Shown piece by piece: positions 1 through 9,710 of a stretch of DNA of 64,000 bases (its first letter is position 1; each line of letters opens with the position of its first letter). Source of the stretch: Terripilifer ovatus (GTDB lineage Bacteria; Pseudomonadota; Alphaproteobacteria; Rhizobiales; Beijerinckiaceae). The position numbers were made by a program, and so were the translations under genes. The notes beneath the pieces were generated by a model that saw only the letters and a program-made list of their open reading frames with translations, was not told the origin of the DNA and searched no databases. The stretch covers positions 1 to 64,000 of the forward strand of contig JARHVB010000027.1 of the NCBI GenBank assembly GCA_029222685.1, read 5' to 3'.

Positions 1-90
1 TGTGATCAAAGCTCATCGCCGAGGTCCTTTCGAGGTTGGATCGTTTTTGCAAATCCAATCCTACCTTCTGGCCACCTACCGTCCCATAGT

Positions 91-129
91 ATCTGAGGAG
101 CGCCGAAGGCGTGTCTCGAAGGACGAGGG
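91..129 (+). repeat. Palindromic intergenic repeat, copy 1
   Basis: A REP-like element with the pattern ATCTGAGGAGC, a short hairpin (CGCC-GAA-GGCG), then GTCTCGAAGGACG. A second copy in inverted orientation lies at 471-510, so the two bracket the small GIY-YIG gene. The outer blocks are nearly identical while the central stem differs but stays complementary. I recall similar palindromes as common intergenic repeats in Hyphomicrobiales genomes; that is memory, not a search. Confidence 0.6.
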
Positions 130-146
130 CGTCACGCTGCAGCCGA

Positions 147-440
147 TCAGACTTTGCGAGCTGCCAGCCTCTTCAACGTTGCGAAATCACCGCGCAGAAA
201 GGCCTCTTTCTTGGCGCGCGTCCATCCCTTGAACTGCCGTTCGAACGCGATGGCATCGGTGATGCGCTGGAAATGTTCGGCATGAACCAGCACGACCGGA
301 AGGCGGCGGCGTGTGTAATCGCCACCGAGACCGGCAGCGTGCTCCGCAAACCTCTCCTCAATCAGCCGCCGTGTGCTGCCGGTGTAGTAGCTCTCGTCGG
401 AGCACTTCAGCACATAAACAATTGCGCCATCGGTGGTCAT
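147..440 (-). CDS. GIY-YIG family endonuclease (YhbQ/UPF0213-like)
   Basis: A protein of 97 residues with the GIY-YIG nuclease fold. The first motif reads VYVLKC near residue 9 and the second YYTGST near residue 17, followed by a conserved Arg/His helix (EERFAEH) and a Glu-containing segment (FERQFKGWTRAKK). The length matches the single-domain family. I chose the ATG at 440 because the reading frame upstream is not conserved-looking and runs into a palindromic repeat. These small proteins are presumed metal-dependent DNA nucleases; their biological role is poorly defined. The gene stands alone and is bracketed by inverted copies of a REP-like repeat, which may or may not be related to its function. 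Confidence 0.82.
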   Translation of the reverse strand: MTTDGAIVYVLKCSDESYYTGSTRRLIEERFAEHAAGLGGDYTRRRLPVVLVHAEHFQRITDAIAFERQFKGWTRAKKEAFLRGDFATLKRLAARKV

Positions 441-470
441 GGCTCGTTGCACAGGTTCCGCGTGTAGCCC

Positions 471-510
471 CCGTCCTTCGAGACGCACGCTGCGCGTGCT
501 CCTCAGGATG
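471..510 (-). repeat. Palindromic intergenic repeat, copy 2 (inverted)
   Basis: Read on the minus strand this is ATCCTGAGGAGC, a perfect hairpin (GCACGC-GCA-GCGTGC), then GTCTCGAAGGACG. It is the inverted partner of the repeat at 91-129. The conserved flanks and the differing but complementary stem suggest selection for the hairpin rather than simple duplication. Confidence 0.6.
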
Positions 511-627
511 AGGGCTTCTGGTGGGTTTTACACGTTATTTCAGACGGATGGGAGAGAGAAGTAATGGCACTCCTTAAGGGCTGCTTATTGCACTGGACTT
601 TCCTCCGCCAATGCTCACAAGGGGGCC

Positions 628-1920
628 ATGACACCTGCAGCCCGCATTGCCGCCGCCATCGAAGTTCTGGCCGATATCGAGACCCGCCGCCGCCCGGCGG
701 GCGATGCCCTCAAGGATTGGGGGCTGAAGCATCGCTTCGCCGGCTCGAAGGACCGGTCCGCCATCGGCACGCTGATCTATGACGCGCTGCGCGTGCGCGC
801 CTCCGCCGCCTGGATCATGGGCGAGGAGACGCCCCGCGCCGTGGTGCTGGGCGCCCTGCGCCGGGCGCGCGGCATGGATGTCGCGGCGATCGCGGCGCTG
901 TGCGGCGCCGGCCCCCATGCGCCCGAACCGCTGAGCGAGCAGGAAACCGCGCGGCTTGCGGCCGACGATCTCTCCGGCGCGCCCGACCATGTGCAGGGCG
1001 ATTATCCGGAATGGCTGGCGCCGTCCTTCGCCGCCACCTTCGGCGACCATGCCGTCACCGAGGGCAGGGCGCTGGCGGCGCGCGCGCCGGTCGACCTTCG
1101 GGTGAACACGCTGCGCACCGACCGTGAGAAGGCGCTGAAGGCGCTGTCGCATTTCAGCCCGGTGACGACGCCCTATTCGCCCTGGGGCCTGCGCATCGCC
1201 GTGGCGCCCGATGGGCGAGGCCCGGCGCTGGCGGCGGAACCCGCCTATGTGAAGGGGCTGGTCGAGGTGCAGGACGAGGCCTCGCAGCTCGTGGCGCTGC
1301 TATCAGGCGCCAAGCCCGGCTGGCAGGTGCTGGATCTCTGCGCCGGCGCCGGCGGCAAGACCCTGGCGCTCGCCGCCATGATGGAGAACAAGGGCCAGGT
1401 GTTCGCCACCGACACCGACGGCCGCCGGCTGATGCCGATCTTCGACCGGCTCGAGCGCTCCGGCGCCCGCAACGTGCAGGTGCGCGCCCCCAAGGGGGCG
1501 AAGCCGGTGCTCACCGATCTCGAAGGCCGCTGCGATCTTGTGCTGGTGGATGCGCCGTGCACGGGCACCGGCACCTGGCGGCGAAACCCGGACGCCAAAT
1601 GGCGCACGCGCCCCGGCGCGCTGGAACAGCGCCGGCAGGAGCAGGCGGAAATTCTGCGGGAGGCCGCCACCTATGTGAAGCCGGGCGGGCGCCTCGTGTA
1701 TGTGACGTGTTCGCTGCTGCGCGAGGAGAACGAGGATCAGGTGAGCGCGTTCCTGGCGGCGTCGGACGGGTTCCTGCCGCTCGATGCGGCGCATGCGGCG
1801 AAGGCCGCGGGCGTGGAGGCGCTCGGCCAGTTCGCCTCGACATTCGGGCCGGGCCTGCGACTGTCGCCGGCGACCAGCAATACCGACGGGTTCTACGCCG
1901 CCGTCATGCTGCGCTCGTAA
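628..1920 (+). CDS. RsmB/NOP-family class I SAM-dependent RNA cytosine methyltransferase
   Basis: A 430-residue RNA m5C methyltransferase of the RsmB/NOP2 family. The N-terminal third resembles the NusB-like RNA-binding domain. The Rossmann domain starts near residue 234 with the SAM-binding motif VLDLCAGAGGKT. The two catalytic cysteines are visible: Cys311 in DAPCTGTG and Cys361 in VTCSLL. Family members use one Cys as nucleophile on the target cytosine and the other for release. The substrate is probably 16S rRNA, as for RsmB, but RNA target cannot be read from sequence. It precedes aat and guaA and overlaps the convergent aat gene by 17 bases. Confidence 0.88.
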   Translation: MTPAARIAAAIEVLADIETRRRPAGDALKDWGLKHRFAGSKDRSAIGTLIYDALRVRASAAWIMGEETPRAVVLGALRRARGMDVAAIAALCGAGPHAPEPLSEQETARLAADDLSGAPDHVQGDYPEWLAPSFAATFGDHAVTEGRALAARAPVDLRVNTLRTDREKALKALSHFSPVTTPYSPWGLRIAVAPDGRGPALAAEPAYVKGLVEVQDEASQLVALLSGAKPGWQVLDLCAGAGGKTLALAAMMENKGQVFATDTDGRRLMPIFDRLERSGARNVQVRAPKGAKPVLTDLEGRCDLVLVDAPCTGTGTWRRNPDAKWRTRPGALEQRRQEQAEILREAATYVKPGGRLVYVTCSLLREENEDQVSAFLAASDGFLPLDAAHAAKAAGVEALGQFASTFGPGLRLSPATSNTDGFYAAVMLRS

Positions 1921-2836
1921 ACGTCTCGCTCCTGAAGGCATCGGCCAGCGGCACGTTCTCGGCCTCCGACCAGCGGCCGGGGCAGCCGCCGTTCTGGCTG
2001 GCGGCGCACAGCAACATGAAGGGCTCGCGCGCCATCGGGCGGAAGCCGAGCGTTTCGGCGTTGTCGGCGCGCAGGTCGTGCAGGCGGTAGCGCCAGTCGG
2101 CGAGGTGGGCATCGAGCGTGGCAAGGCCGAGCGCCAGCGCGCCGGGCGCGCTCTCGAAGACGCGTTCGGTCGTGTAGATGCGGCCCGAGGTGACGCCGAA
2201 GCCGCCCGCCACCAGCCGGCCGGTACGGTCGCGGACGGCGAAGCAATGGGCGAAGCCCTGGTCGTGCAGGCGGGCGAAGAGGTGCAGCGCGGCCGGCGGG
2301 AGATGGAAGACGTCATGCGGCGCCCCGGCATGGGCGCAGGCGGCGGCCACCGCCTCGAAATCGCGGTCGAGCGTGACGCAAAAACCCATATCGCCGTGCT
2401 GTCGGCGCAGCGCCGCCAGCCGCTCGCCATCGGGCTCGCGCACATGGCGCAGCGCCGGCGACCACCAGGTCGCCTGGCCCAGGATCCAGCGCGGAAAAAA
2501 GCCGTTGGCATAGCCCTCGACCACGGCATCCGGCGCGAGATCGCTGATGACGCCGGCGAAGCCGTCGGGCGTAGCGAGGACATTGTCGAGCGTCGGCAAG
2601 CCGGCCTGGCGGATCATGGCGGAGCGGAAGAAGAAATCGACGGCGCGGGGCAGGTTGCGCCCGCCGCCCAGGACGCGCCCCGTGTCGGACAGCAACCGGC
2701 CGAGGCGCTGCGCGAGCGTTTCGCGGAACATGCGCTGGCGGAATTTACGACGTTCCACGCGAGTCATCGGCGGCGCCCATTCGATTCCATCGGAGAATAA
2801 TGAACCAAATTGAGCGATTCGGTAATTCCTGATCAT
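1904..2836 (-). CDS. aat: Leucyl/phenylalanyl-tRNA-protein transferase (Aat family)
   Basis: A 310-residue GNAT-fold transferase that, in this family, adds Leu or Phe from aminoacyl-tRNA to N-terminal Arg/Lys of proteins, marking them for ClpS/ClpAP degradation. Family hallmarks seen are YANGFFP, WWSPALRHV, a VTLDRDFEAVAAACA segment and GFGVTSGRIYTTERVF. Compared with the enterobacterial protein (about 235 residues) it has an N-terminal extension of roughly 70 residues, common in alphaproteobacteria. The ATG at 2836 is preferred because a GAGGA motif precedes it at proper spacing; a longer frame to 2917 exists. It converges on the methyltransferase gene and overlaps its 3' end by 17 bases. 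Confidence 0.8.
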   Translation of the reverse strand: MIRNYRIAQFGSLFSDGIEWAPPMTRVERRKFRQRMFRETLAQRLGRLLSDTGRVLGGGRNLPRAVDFFFRSAMIRQAGLPTLDNVLATPDGFAGVISDLAPDAVVEGYANGFFPRWILGQATWWSPALRHVREPDGERLAALRRQHGDMGFCVTLDRDFEAVAAACAHAGAPHDVFHLPPAALHLFARLHDQGFAHCFAVRDRTGRLVAGGFGVTSGRIYTTERVFESAPGALALGLATLDAHLADWRYRLHDLRADNAETLGFRPMAREPFMLLCAASQNGGCPGRWSEAENVPLADAFRSETFTSAA

Positions 2837-3045
2837 CGGGTCCTCGGCAGGCGGGCTTTTCAGCCCGGAATTCAAATCCTGCCGGACCCTAGCGATGACC
2901 CCTTGCGAGGGGTTCAAGCCAATCGTTAGAAACCCTGTTAAAACCCGTTCACTTTGTTGCCTTTCCGGCCTCCGCCGTTGCGCCCCCGCGGGCGCTGCCG
3001 TATTCGATTTGTTTCATATTTTGTTTCCGCCCGGAGACCCGTCCA

Positions 3046-4638
<1,593 letters not shown>

Positions 4639-4807
4639 TTCAGGCCCATCCTGGGCTATCCCGCAGCGTCCCAGAAACCTCCATAACGCACTGATAAACA
4701 AAATAAAATCTCTCAAGGACGTTCGGAGACTATCGGCCGGCAGAGATCGCCGCTGACGTACTTCCTGACGGTGCGCTCCCCCATTGCGAAATCCGATTTC
4801 GTCCGAT

Positions 4808-4845
4808 ACCGTCAAGGAGTGAGCACCCTATGACGGTCTTTTTTT
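4808..4845 (+). terminator. Possible rho-independent terminator between guaA and integrase
   Basis: ACCGTCA (4808-4814) pairs perfectly with TGACGGT (4831-4837), and a run of seven T follows (4839-4845). The loop of 16 bases is long for a terminator. The second arm is also part of a direct repeat found again at 4902, so it may instead be an integrase-binding site. Confidence 0.35.
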
Positions 4846-4915
4846 CGATCTAACTCGCTGTAAGAAAAAGAGATTTAGCGCAAAGGTGCCCGAAAATGGC
4901 CTGACGGTCTTTTTT
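4831..4915 (+). repeat. Direct repeat pair TGACGGTCTTTTTT upstream of integrase
   Basis: The 14-base sequence TGACGGTCTTTTTT occurs at 4831-4844 and again at 4902-4915, 71 bases apart, just upstream of the integrase start codon. Tyrosine recombinases of this class carry an N-terminal arm-binding domain that recognises short direct repeats near attachment sites. These are candidate arm sites or autoregulatory sites; this is inference. Confidence 0.4.
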
Positions 4916-4931
4916 GGAGGAGGCAACCCCG

Positions 4932-6212
4932 ATGTTGACCGATGCAGCCCTTAAACATCTGAAACCAAAAGAGAAAATTTACAAGGTGACGGACCGGGAC
5001 GGCATGTATGTGCTCGTGAAGCCCTCGGGGACCCTCACTTTTCGGCTGGACTACCGGATGAATGGGCGGCGCGAGACCGTCACGTTTGGCAAATACGGGC
5101 CGGCGGGGCTGTCGCTCGCTCGTGCGCGAGAGCTGTGCATCGACGCCAAGCGGGCGATCAGCGAGGGCCGATCGCCGGCGATCGAGAAGCAGCGGGAGAA
5201 GCGCCGGCTCCTGGAAGCCAAGAGCTTTGGCGAGTTCGGTGAGAAATGGTTGACCGCGGCGCCGATGGCGGACAGCACGCGGGCGATGCGCCGGTCGATC
5301 TTCGAGCGCGAACTGCTGCCCAAGTGGCGCACCAGACTGCTGACGGAAATCACGCCAGACGATCTCCGGGCCCATTGCGGCGCCATCGTCGAGCGCGGCG
5401 CGCCGGCGACGGCGATCCACGTCCGCGACATCGTCAAGCAAATCTATGGCTTTGCGATCTTGCATGGCGAGAAAGTCGCCAACCCGGCTGACGATGTGGG
5501 ACCGTCTTCTATCGCGACCTTCGTGCCGAAGGACCGGTCGCTCTCGCCGACCGAGATCAGGATCATGCTCAAGCTGCTCGAGAAGGTGGCGACGCTGCCG
5601 ACCATCAGGCTCGGCATGCGCCTCTATCTGCAGACGATGGTGCGCAAGAGCGAGCTGCAGGACGCGACATGGGATGAAGTCGATTTTGAGAATGCCGTTT
5701 GGACTATCCCGAAAGAGCGGATGAAGCGCTCGAAAGCGCACAATGTCTATCTGTCGCGCCAGACCCTTGACATCATGATCGCGCTGAAGACCTGTGCCGG
5801 AAACTCAAAGTACCTCCTGCCGTCACGCTATGATGCCGATGCGCCCATGTCGCGGGCAACTTTCAATCGCGTCACATATGCGGTGGTTGAGCAGGCGAAG
5901 AAGGAAGGTCTGCCGCTGGAGCCTTTCACCGTTCACGACCTGCGGAGGACGGGCTCGACACTGCTCAACGAACTCGGGTTCAACAGTGACTGGATCGAGA
6001 AGTGCTTGGCACACGAGGACGGCCGTTCTTCGCGCGGCGTTTACAACAAGGCTGAATATGAAGTGCAGCGGCGCCACATGATGCAGGAGTGGTCCGACAT
6101 CATCGATGCCTGGGCCGCTGGCAAGAAGCGCGTGCCCGTGGTCATCCCAGCTTCGATGCCGTTGCTTGAACCCGACCCGGCGATCGAACCGGGCGCGATC
6201 GCCGCTGCCTGA
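4932..6212 (+). CDS. P4-type tyrosine recombinase (site-specific integrase)
   Basis: A 426-residue integrase. The N-terminal 90 residues are the arm-binding DUF4102 domain (LTDAALKHLKPKEKIYKVTD, then LSLARARE). A SAM-like core-binding domain follows, then the catalytic domain with Arg238 (VRKSEL), His335-x-x-Arg338 (HDLRR), a distal His (LAHE) and nucleophile Tyr371 (GVYNKAEY). All catalytic residues are present, so it should be active. The ATG at 4932 has a GGAGGAGG ribosome site; a TTG at 4914 overlaps that site and is rejected. Its position directly after guaA defines the island end and implies integration and excision at the guaA tail. It converges on the AlpA-like gene and overlaps it by 71 bases. 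Confidence 0.93.
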   Translation: MLTDAALKHLKPKEKIYKVTDRDGMYVLVKPSGTLTFRLDYRMNGRRETVTFGKYGPAGLSLARARELCIDAKRAISEGRSPAIEKQREKRRLLEAKSFGEFGEKWLTAAPMADSTRAMRRSIFERELLPKWRTRLLTEITPDDLRAHCGAIVERGAPATAIHVRDIVKQIYGFAILHGEKVANPADDVGPSSIATFVPKDRSLSPTEIRIMLKLLEKVATLPTIRLGMRLYLQTMVRKSELQDATWDEVDFENAVWTIPKERMKRSKAHNVYLSRQTLDIMIALKTCAGNSKYLLPSRYDADAPMSRATFNRVTYAVVEQAKKEGLPLEPFTVHDLRRTGSTLLNELGFNSDWIEKCLAHEDGRSSRGVYNKAEYEVQRRHMMQEWSDIIDAWAAGKKRVPVVIPASMPLLEPDPAIEPGAIAAA

Positions 6213-6438
6213 CGTCAGGAGACTGCGCGCGGGTAATAGGGGTTGATTGGCGCGAAGCCAACCAGGCTACGACCTCCGCGAGATCCCAAACCACGCAGCG
6301 CGGCGAGAGAGCGAAGCGTCGAGGAAACTCGCCGCGCATTTCCATCTCGTATATGGTGCTGTCAGCAAGCGGGACCATCTCCCGTAGCTGGTGCCGCCGG
6401 ATCGTCCGCTTAATAGATGTTTCCGCTGTCGGCGCCAT
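6142..6438 (-). CDS. AlpA-family DNA-binding regulator (putative excisionase)
   Basis: A 98-residue protein with a winged-helix AlpA/excisionase-like domain at residues 15-65: LREMVPLADSTIYEMEMRGEFPRRF, then WDLAEVVAWLASRQ. AlpA proteins activate integrase genes or act as recombination directionality factors. The ATG at 6438 is chosen for its strong GAGGAG ribosome site; a longer frame to 6588 lacks similarity. The C-terminal 30 residues are basic and overlap the integrase 3' end on the opposite strand, so the tail may not be conserved. Its place beside the integrase fits control of excision. Confidence 0.78.
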   Translation of the reverse strand: MAPTAETSIKRTIRRHQLREMVPLADSTIYEMEMRGEFPRRFALSPRCVVWDLAEVVAWLASRQSTPITRAQSPDVRQRRSRPVRSPGRVQATASKLG

Positions 6439-6597
6439 TCCAAATCTCCTCAAGGGTCCGGCTTGAGGCAATTGAAAGCAATCGTCGTTGAAAGAGGGAA
6501 GCCCCGGAATTCGTCCGTAGGGGCGTAGGGCGCGCGGGGATAAAAATCGGATAGCTGCAGACGACGCAATCCACCTCGTGCATGGCACAAGGTAATA

Positions 6598-7584
6598 CTA
6601 TTTCTTCCGATTTTTGAGCGGTGTGACGACGGTCGTTGGGGGAGGCTTTGGAATTACGCTGCGCGCACGCGGTCGCGTCAAGCCCAGCCTCTTGTGTATC
6701 TGGCGTTGCGACTCAGCTTCGCCATGCAGCCAGTTGCGGAAGGCCAATAGCGCCGGGTCCTTCTCGCGTATCGGCCTGTAGGCCAGATACCAGCCTTCGT
6801 ATTTCTGATCAACGATTGGAAATGGGGTGACCAGACGGCCCGCTGCCAGCGCGTCACTGACATAGGGAAGTTGCGCCACAGCGACTCCTACTCCATCGAG
6901 GACGGCCTGAATTGCCATCACAGAACTCTCGAACGATACCTCATTAGCTGGCTGTATCGGCGCGCTTAGGCCTGCCGCTTCGAACCACCAGGTCCATTGC
7001 TCGCGCAGGTGAGAGACGACGATCAGGGTTGCCGTGTGGAGATCGCGGGGGTGCAGCAAGCTTGCTGCTATTGCTGGCGTGCAGACTGGCACCAGCGTTG
7101 ATGGGAATAGCTCTTCGGCAATATAGCCAGGCCAACTGCCCGCGCCGCGACGTACAGTACATGTCCAATCGTCACGCAGCGGAAGCATTGCACCGCCCGT
7201 AGCGACGCGTACCTCGATGTTGGGATGGTTGCGATTGAAGCTCGTCAAGCGCGGAATTAGCCAATGTAAAGCGAGTGTCGGCGCGACCCCGACGGTGAGC
7301 ACCGGGCCGGCCTGCATCGAGCCCACTTGCTCAGAGAGCCGGGCGATCGCATCGAAGGCCTCGGTCAGGCCGGGCTGGAACGCCCGGCCCTGATCGGTGA
7401 GCTCGAGCCTATTGGCATGACGGCGGAAGAGCGCGAACCCGAGGTGTTTTTCCAAGAGCCGCACCATGTGGCTTACCGCCGTTTGAGTGACATTCAACTC
7501 CTCCGCTGCTGCCTTGAAGCTGCCATGCCGTCCAGCCGCTTCGAAGGCTCGCAATCCGTTCAAGGAGGGCATCTGGCGAGTCAT
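6598..7584 (-). CDS. LysR-type transcriptional regulator (GcvA-like)
   Basis: A 328-residue regulator. The N-terminal winged helix (residues 5-65) reads PSLNGLRAFEAAGRHGSFKAAAEELNVTQTAVSHMVRLLEKHLG, typical of the GcvA branch. A periplasmic-binding-like effector domain follows. It is transcribed away from a small membrane protein, a cupin gene and an efflux operon. LysR regulators usually control the divergent neighbour, so it is a candidate regulator of the efflux genes. A 17-base inverted repeat at 7623-7639 in the shared intergenic space could be its site. The basic tail (RARSVIPKPPP) is not part of the domain. The ligand is unknown. Confidence 0.85.
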   Translation of the reverse strand: MTRQMPSLNGLRAFEAAGRHGSFKAAAEELNVTQTAVSHMVRLLEKHLGFALFRRHANRLELTDQGRAFQPGLTEAFDAIARLSEQVGSMQAGPVLTVGVAPTLALHWLIPRLTSFNRNHPNIEVRVATGGAMLPLRDDWTCTVRRGAGSWPGYIAEELFPSTLVPVCTPAIAASLLHPRDLHTATLIVVSHLREQWTWWFEAAGLSAPIQPANEVSFESSVMAIQAVLDGVGVAVAQLPYVSDALAAGRLVTPFPIVDQKYEGWYLAYRPIREKDPALLAFRNWLHGEAESQRQIHKRLGLTRPRARSVIPKPPPTTVVTPLKNRKK

Positions 7585-7622
7585 TAATACCCCAAATTTA
7601 AGTTGGGCTAACCGCGAGAAAT

Positions 7623-7639
7623 TTGCGTTTGCTACGCAA
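7623..7639. promoter_or_regulatory. Inverted repeat, candidate LysR operator
   Basis: TTGCGT-TTGCT-ACGCAA is a perfect six-base inverted repeat with a five-base centre, in the gap between the divergent LysR gene (start 7584) and the small gene at 7681. Dyads starting with T and ending with A in such gaps are typical LysR sites. Binding is inferred from position only. Confidence 0.4.
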
Positions 7640-7680
7640 GTTTATCCGCGACATCCTATTCGACAAGGATGAGAATTTCT

Positions 7681-7935
7681 ATGCGTAAGATTGCTCTGGG
7701 CATCACAGCCACCGTCGCCTTGCTAGTAGCCGCTGTCTTGCTCGCGGTCGTTACGGGATGGGTGCCGCGAGGGCCAATGAACCACGGGTGGGACTGGCCT
7801 TGGCATGATTGGTGGCACTCTCGGCTGGAGCACAGTCGGCTTCACCAGTACGGCCCGACGATGAGCCAAACCCAAATGCTGGGATGGTCGGACGGTCAGA
7901 TAGTTATGGACACCACCAAGATACGTTCCGCGTGA
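7681..7935 (+). CDS. Small membrane-anchored protein of unknown function
   Basis: A protein of 84 residues that I do not recognise. Residues 1-27 form one hydrophobic segment (KIALGITATVALLVAAVLL) that would act as an uncleaved anchor or signal peptide. The rest is short and rich in Trp and His (WDWPWHDWWHSRLEH), which could suit metal or haem contact, but that is speculation. An in-frame ATG at 7669 is an alternative; the AAGGA motif at 7665 fits the later start better. It lies first in a plus-strand series leading to the cupin and efflux genes and is divergent from the LysR gene. Confidence 0.5.
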   Translation: MRKIALGITATVALLVAAVLLAVVTGWVPRGPMNHGWDWPWHDWWHSRLEHSRLHQYGPTMSQTQMLGWSDGQIVMDTTKIRSA

Positions 7936-8028
7936 CTACTCGCAGTTCGGCCAACCATCAGTGCAACGATCAACGATAAGCCTGCTCAATACAGTGCTTC
8001 ACCGAGTCAGCGTCCGGGAAAACGTCAA

Positions 8029-8460
8029 ATGATGAAGATATCGAATCTCATAACGATCAGCGCCGCGGCGATAGGAGTCCTGTGCATGCTTCAGGCAGGT
8101 CCGGCTGTAAGCCAAGAGAAGCATGGCGTGATACCGCATGCTCCGCTGCTGAAGACCGTATTACCCGGCACAAAAAATTTGGAGGTCGCAGTCTACGAGA
8201 CGGAATACGCTCCGGGTGGGATCAACCCGCGACATCTCCATCCGGCTGCGATCACATTCTATGTCGTGTCAGGGACAGGTGTTTGGCAGGAAGATGGGAA
8301 GCCGCCGGTAACGCTGCATGCCGGAGAGAGTTTGTTTGTTCCCGCCGGCACGATCCATTCCCACTGGAATCCAAGCACCACGGATCATCTTCGCTTCCTG
8401 GAGTTCATCGTAGCTGAGAAGGGCAAGGGGCGTTCTATTCCGGAACCGATAAAGAAGTGA
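8029..8460 (+). CDS. Secreted cupin-domain protein
   Basis: A 143-residue protein with an N-terminal signal peptide (hydrophobic residues 5-25, likely cleavage after AVS) and one cupin domain. Cupin motif 1 is PRHLHPAAITFYVVSGTG, and motif 2 is GESLFVPAGTIHSHWNP, so the metal-binding His residues are present. It would act in the periplasm; substrate unknown. Its stop codon overlaps the GTG start of the membrane fusion gene by four bases, which points to one operon with the efflux pump. Confidence 0.78.
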   Translation: MMKISNLITISAAAIGVLCMLQAGPAVSQEKHGVIPHAPLLKTVLPGTKNLEVAVYETEYAPGGINPRHLHPAAITFYVVSGTGVWQEDGKPPVTLHAGESLFVPAGTIHSHWNPSTTDHLRFLEFIVAEKGKGRSIPEPIKK

Positions 8461-9710
8461 GGTTCCCGGAGAGCTTGAGCGATCAAAAAGATCACGATTC
8501 GCTAGAACCTGCACAATCTAACGAAGCATCGGTAAACGAGACTGAGCACAACGCAGTCAGGCGCCGGCGTGCTATTTTTCTGATTTTTGCGAGTGTTGCA
8601 CTTATTTTAGTTGGCATTGCGACCCACTGGCTTTTGTCGGCGCGAACCAAGACTCCGCCGACCACACGCCCATCTGTACCGGTAAGCATTTCCGTCGCAA
8701 CTCGACAGAACATACCCGTCGATCTGACCGGTCTTGGCGCCGTGCAGGCCTCATTGACTGTCGGTATTCGTCCCCAGGTCGATGGCACACTGCAGGACGT
8801 GCTGTTCACCGAAGGGCAGGATGTAAAGAAGGGCGACGTGCTGGCCAAGATAGACCCGCGCTTGTTCAAGGCTGCGCTTGACCAGGCCCGGGGGAAAAAA
8901 GCCCAGGATGCTGCGTTGCTCGTTTCCGCCGAGAAAGATCTTACGCGGTACAAGACGTTGGCGCTGAGTGATTCCATAGCGCGGCAGACCGTCGATCACC
9001 AGCAGGCAACGGTTGATCAACTGAAGGCGTCCATTGCGGCCGATGAAGCTGCGATCGACACCGCACAGACACAACTCGACTACACCTCGATCAGGGCGCC
9101 AAGCGACGGGCGAATTGGCATTCGCTCGATCGATCCTGGAAACGTGGTGCATGTGTCCGATGCACAACCGATCGTCATCCTGATGCGTATCCGCCCGTCC
9201 GCTGTGCTGTTCACACTGCCGGCGCGGTTTCTCGATGATGTGCGCAGCGCCTTAGCCCATGGTCCCGTCGTGGTGACGGCTTTCGACCAAAACAACCGCC
9301 GCGCACTGAGCGCGGGGAAACTCCTCCTCGTCGATGATGCAATCGATCCCGCTACCGACACCATGCGTCTGAAGGCCATCTTCCCTAATGACGACGAAAG
9401 ATTGTGGCCGGGCGAATTTATTAATGCACGCTTGTCACTCAAGATGCTCCGCGATGCCCTCGTCATTCCATCAAGCGCGGTCCAACGGGGTCCGCAGGGC
9501 TTGTTCGTGTGGATCGTGACGTCGAAAGACGCGGCTGAACCCCGGCCGATCGAGGTCGGGCCGACGACTGGCGATCTGACGGTGGTCACTTCGGGCCTTA
9601 GCGACGGCGAACGCGTCGTGACGGACGGACAATTCAAGCTGAAGCGCGATGCTCGGGTACAGGTAAGGGGCACGTCACCCGGGTCACCAACGTCCGAGGG
9701 TGCCAGGTGA
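8457..9710 (+). CDS. RND efflux periplasmic adaptor subunit (membrane fusion protein)
   Basis: A 417-residue adaptor linking an inner-membrane RND pump to an outer-membrane channel. After a short cytoplasmic tail it has one membrane anchor (residues 41-60). Then come the biotinyl-lipoyl-like half domain (VGIRPQVDGTLQDVLFTEGQDVKKGDVLAKIDP), a coiled-coil hairpin (about 145-200) and the beta-barrel and membrane-proximal domains. The pattern resembles the MdtA/MuxA group. The start is GTG at 8457, overlapping the cupin stop (GTGA), and its own stop overlaps the pump gene start in the same way. No outer-membrane factor gene is nearby, so a chromosomal TolC-like protein is presumably used. Confidence 0.88.
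   Translation: MRFPESLSDQKDHDSLEPAQSNEASVNETEHNAVRRRRAIFLIFASVALILVGIATHWLLSARTKTPPTTRPSVPVSISVATRQNIPVDLTGLGAVQASLTVGIRPQVDGTLQDVLFTEGQDVKKGDVLAKIDPRLFKAALDQARGKKAQDAALLVSAEKDLTRYKTLALSDSIARQTVDHQQATVDQLKASIAADEAAIDTAQTQLDYTSIRAPSDGRIGIRSIDPGNVVHVSDAQPIVILMRIRPSAVLFTLPARFLDDVRSALAHGPVVVTAFDQNNRRALSAGKLLLVDDAIDPATDTMRLKAIFPNDDERLWPGEFINARLSLKMLRDALVIPSSAVQRGPQGLFVWIVTSKDAAEPRPIEVGPTTGDLTVVTSGLSDGERVVTDGQFKLKRDARVQVRGTSPGSPTSEGAR

Noticed and set aside
1..90. Gene at the left window edge
   Set aside because: Short frames on both strands without start signals or similarity; nothing supportable.
1303..2583. Minus-strand frame of 426 codons across rsmB-like and aat genes
   Set aside because: Overlaps both real genes in wrong frames; low-complexity Arg/Pro/Ala product.
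4914..4931. TTG start for the integrase at 4914
   Set aside because: The codons read through the GGAGGAGG ribosome site that serves the ATG at 4932.
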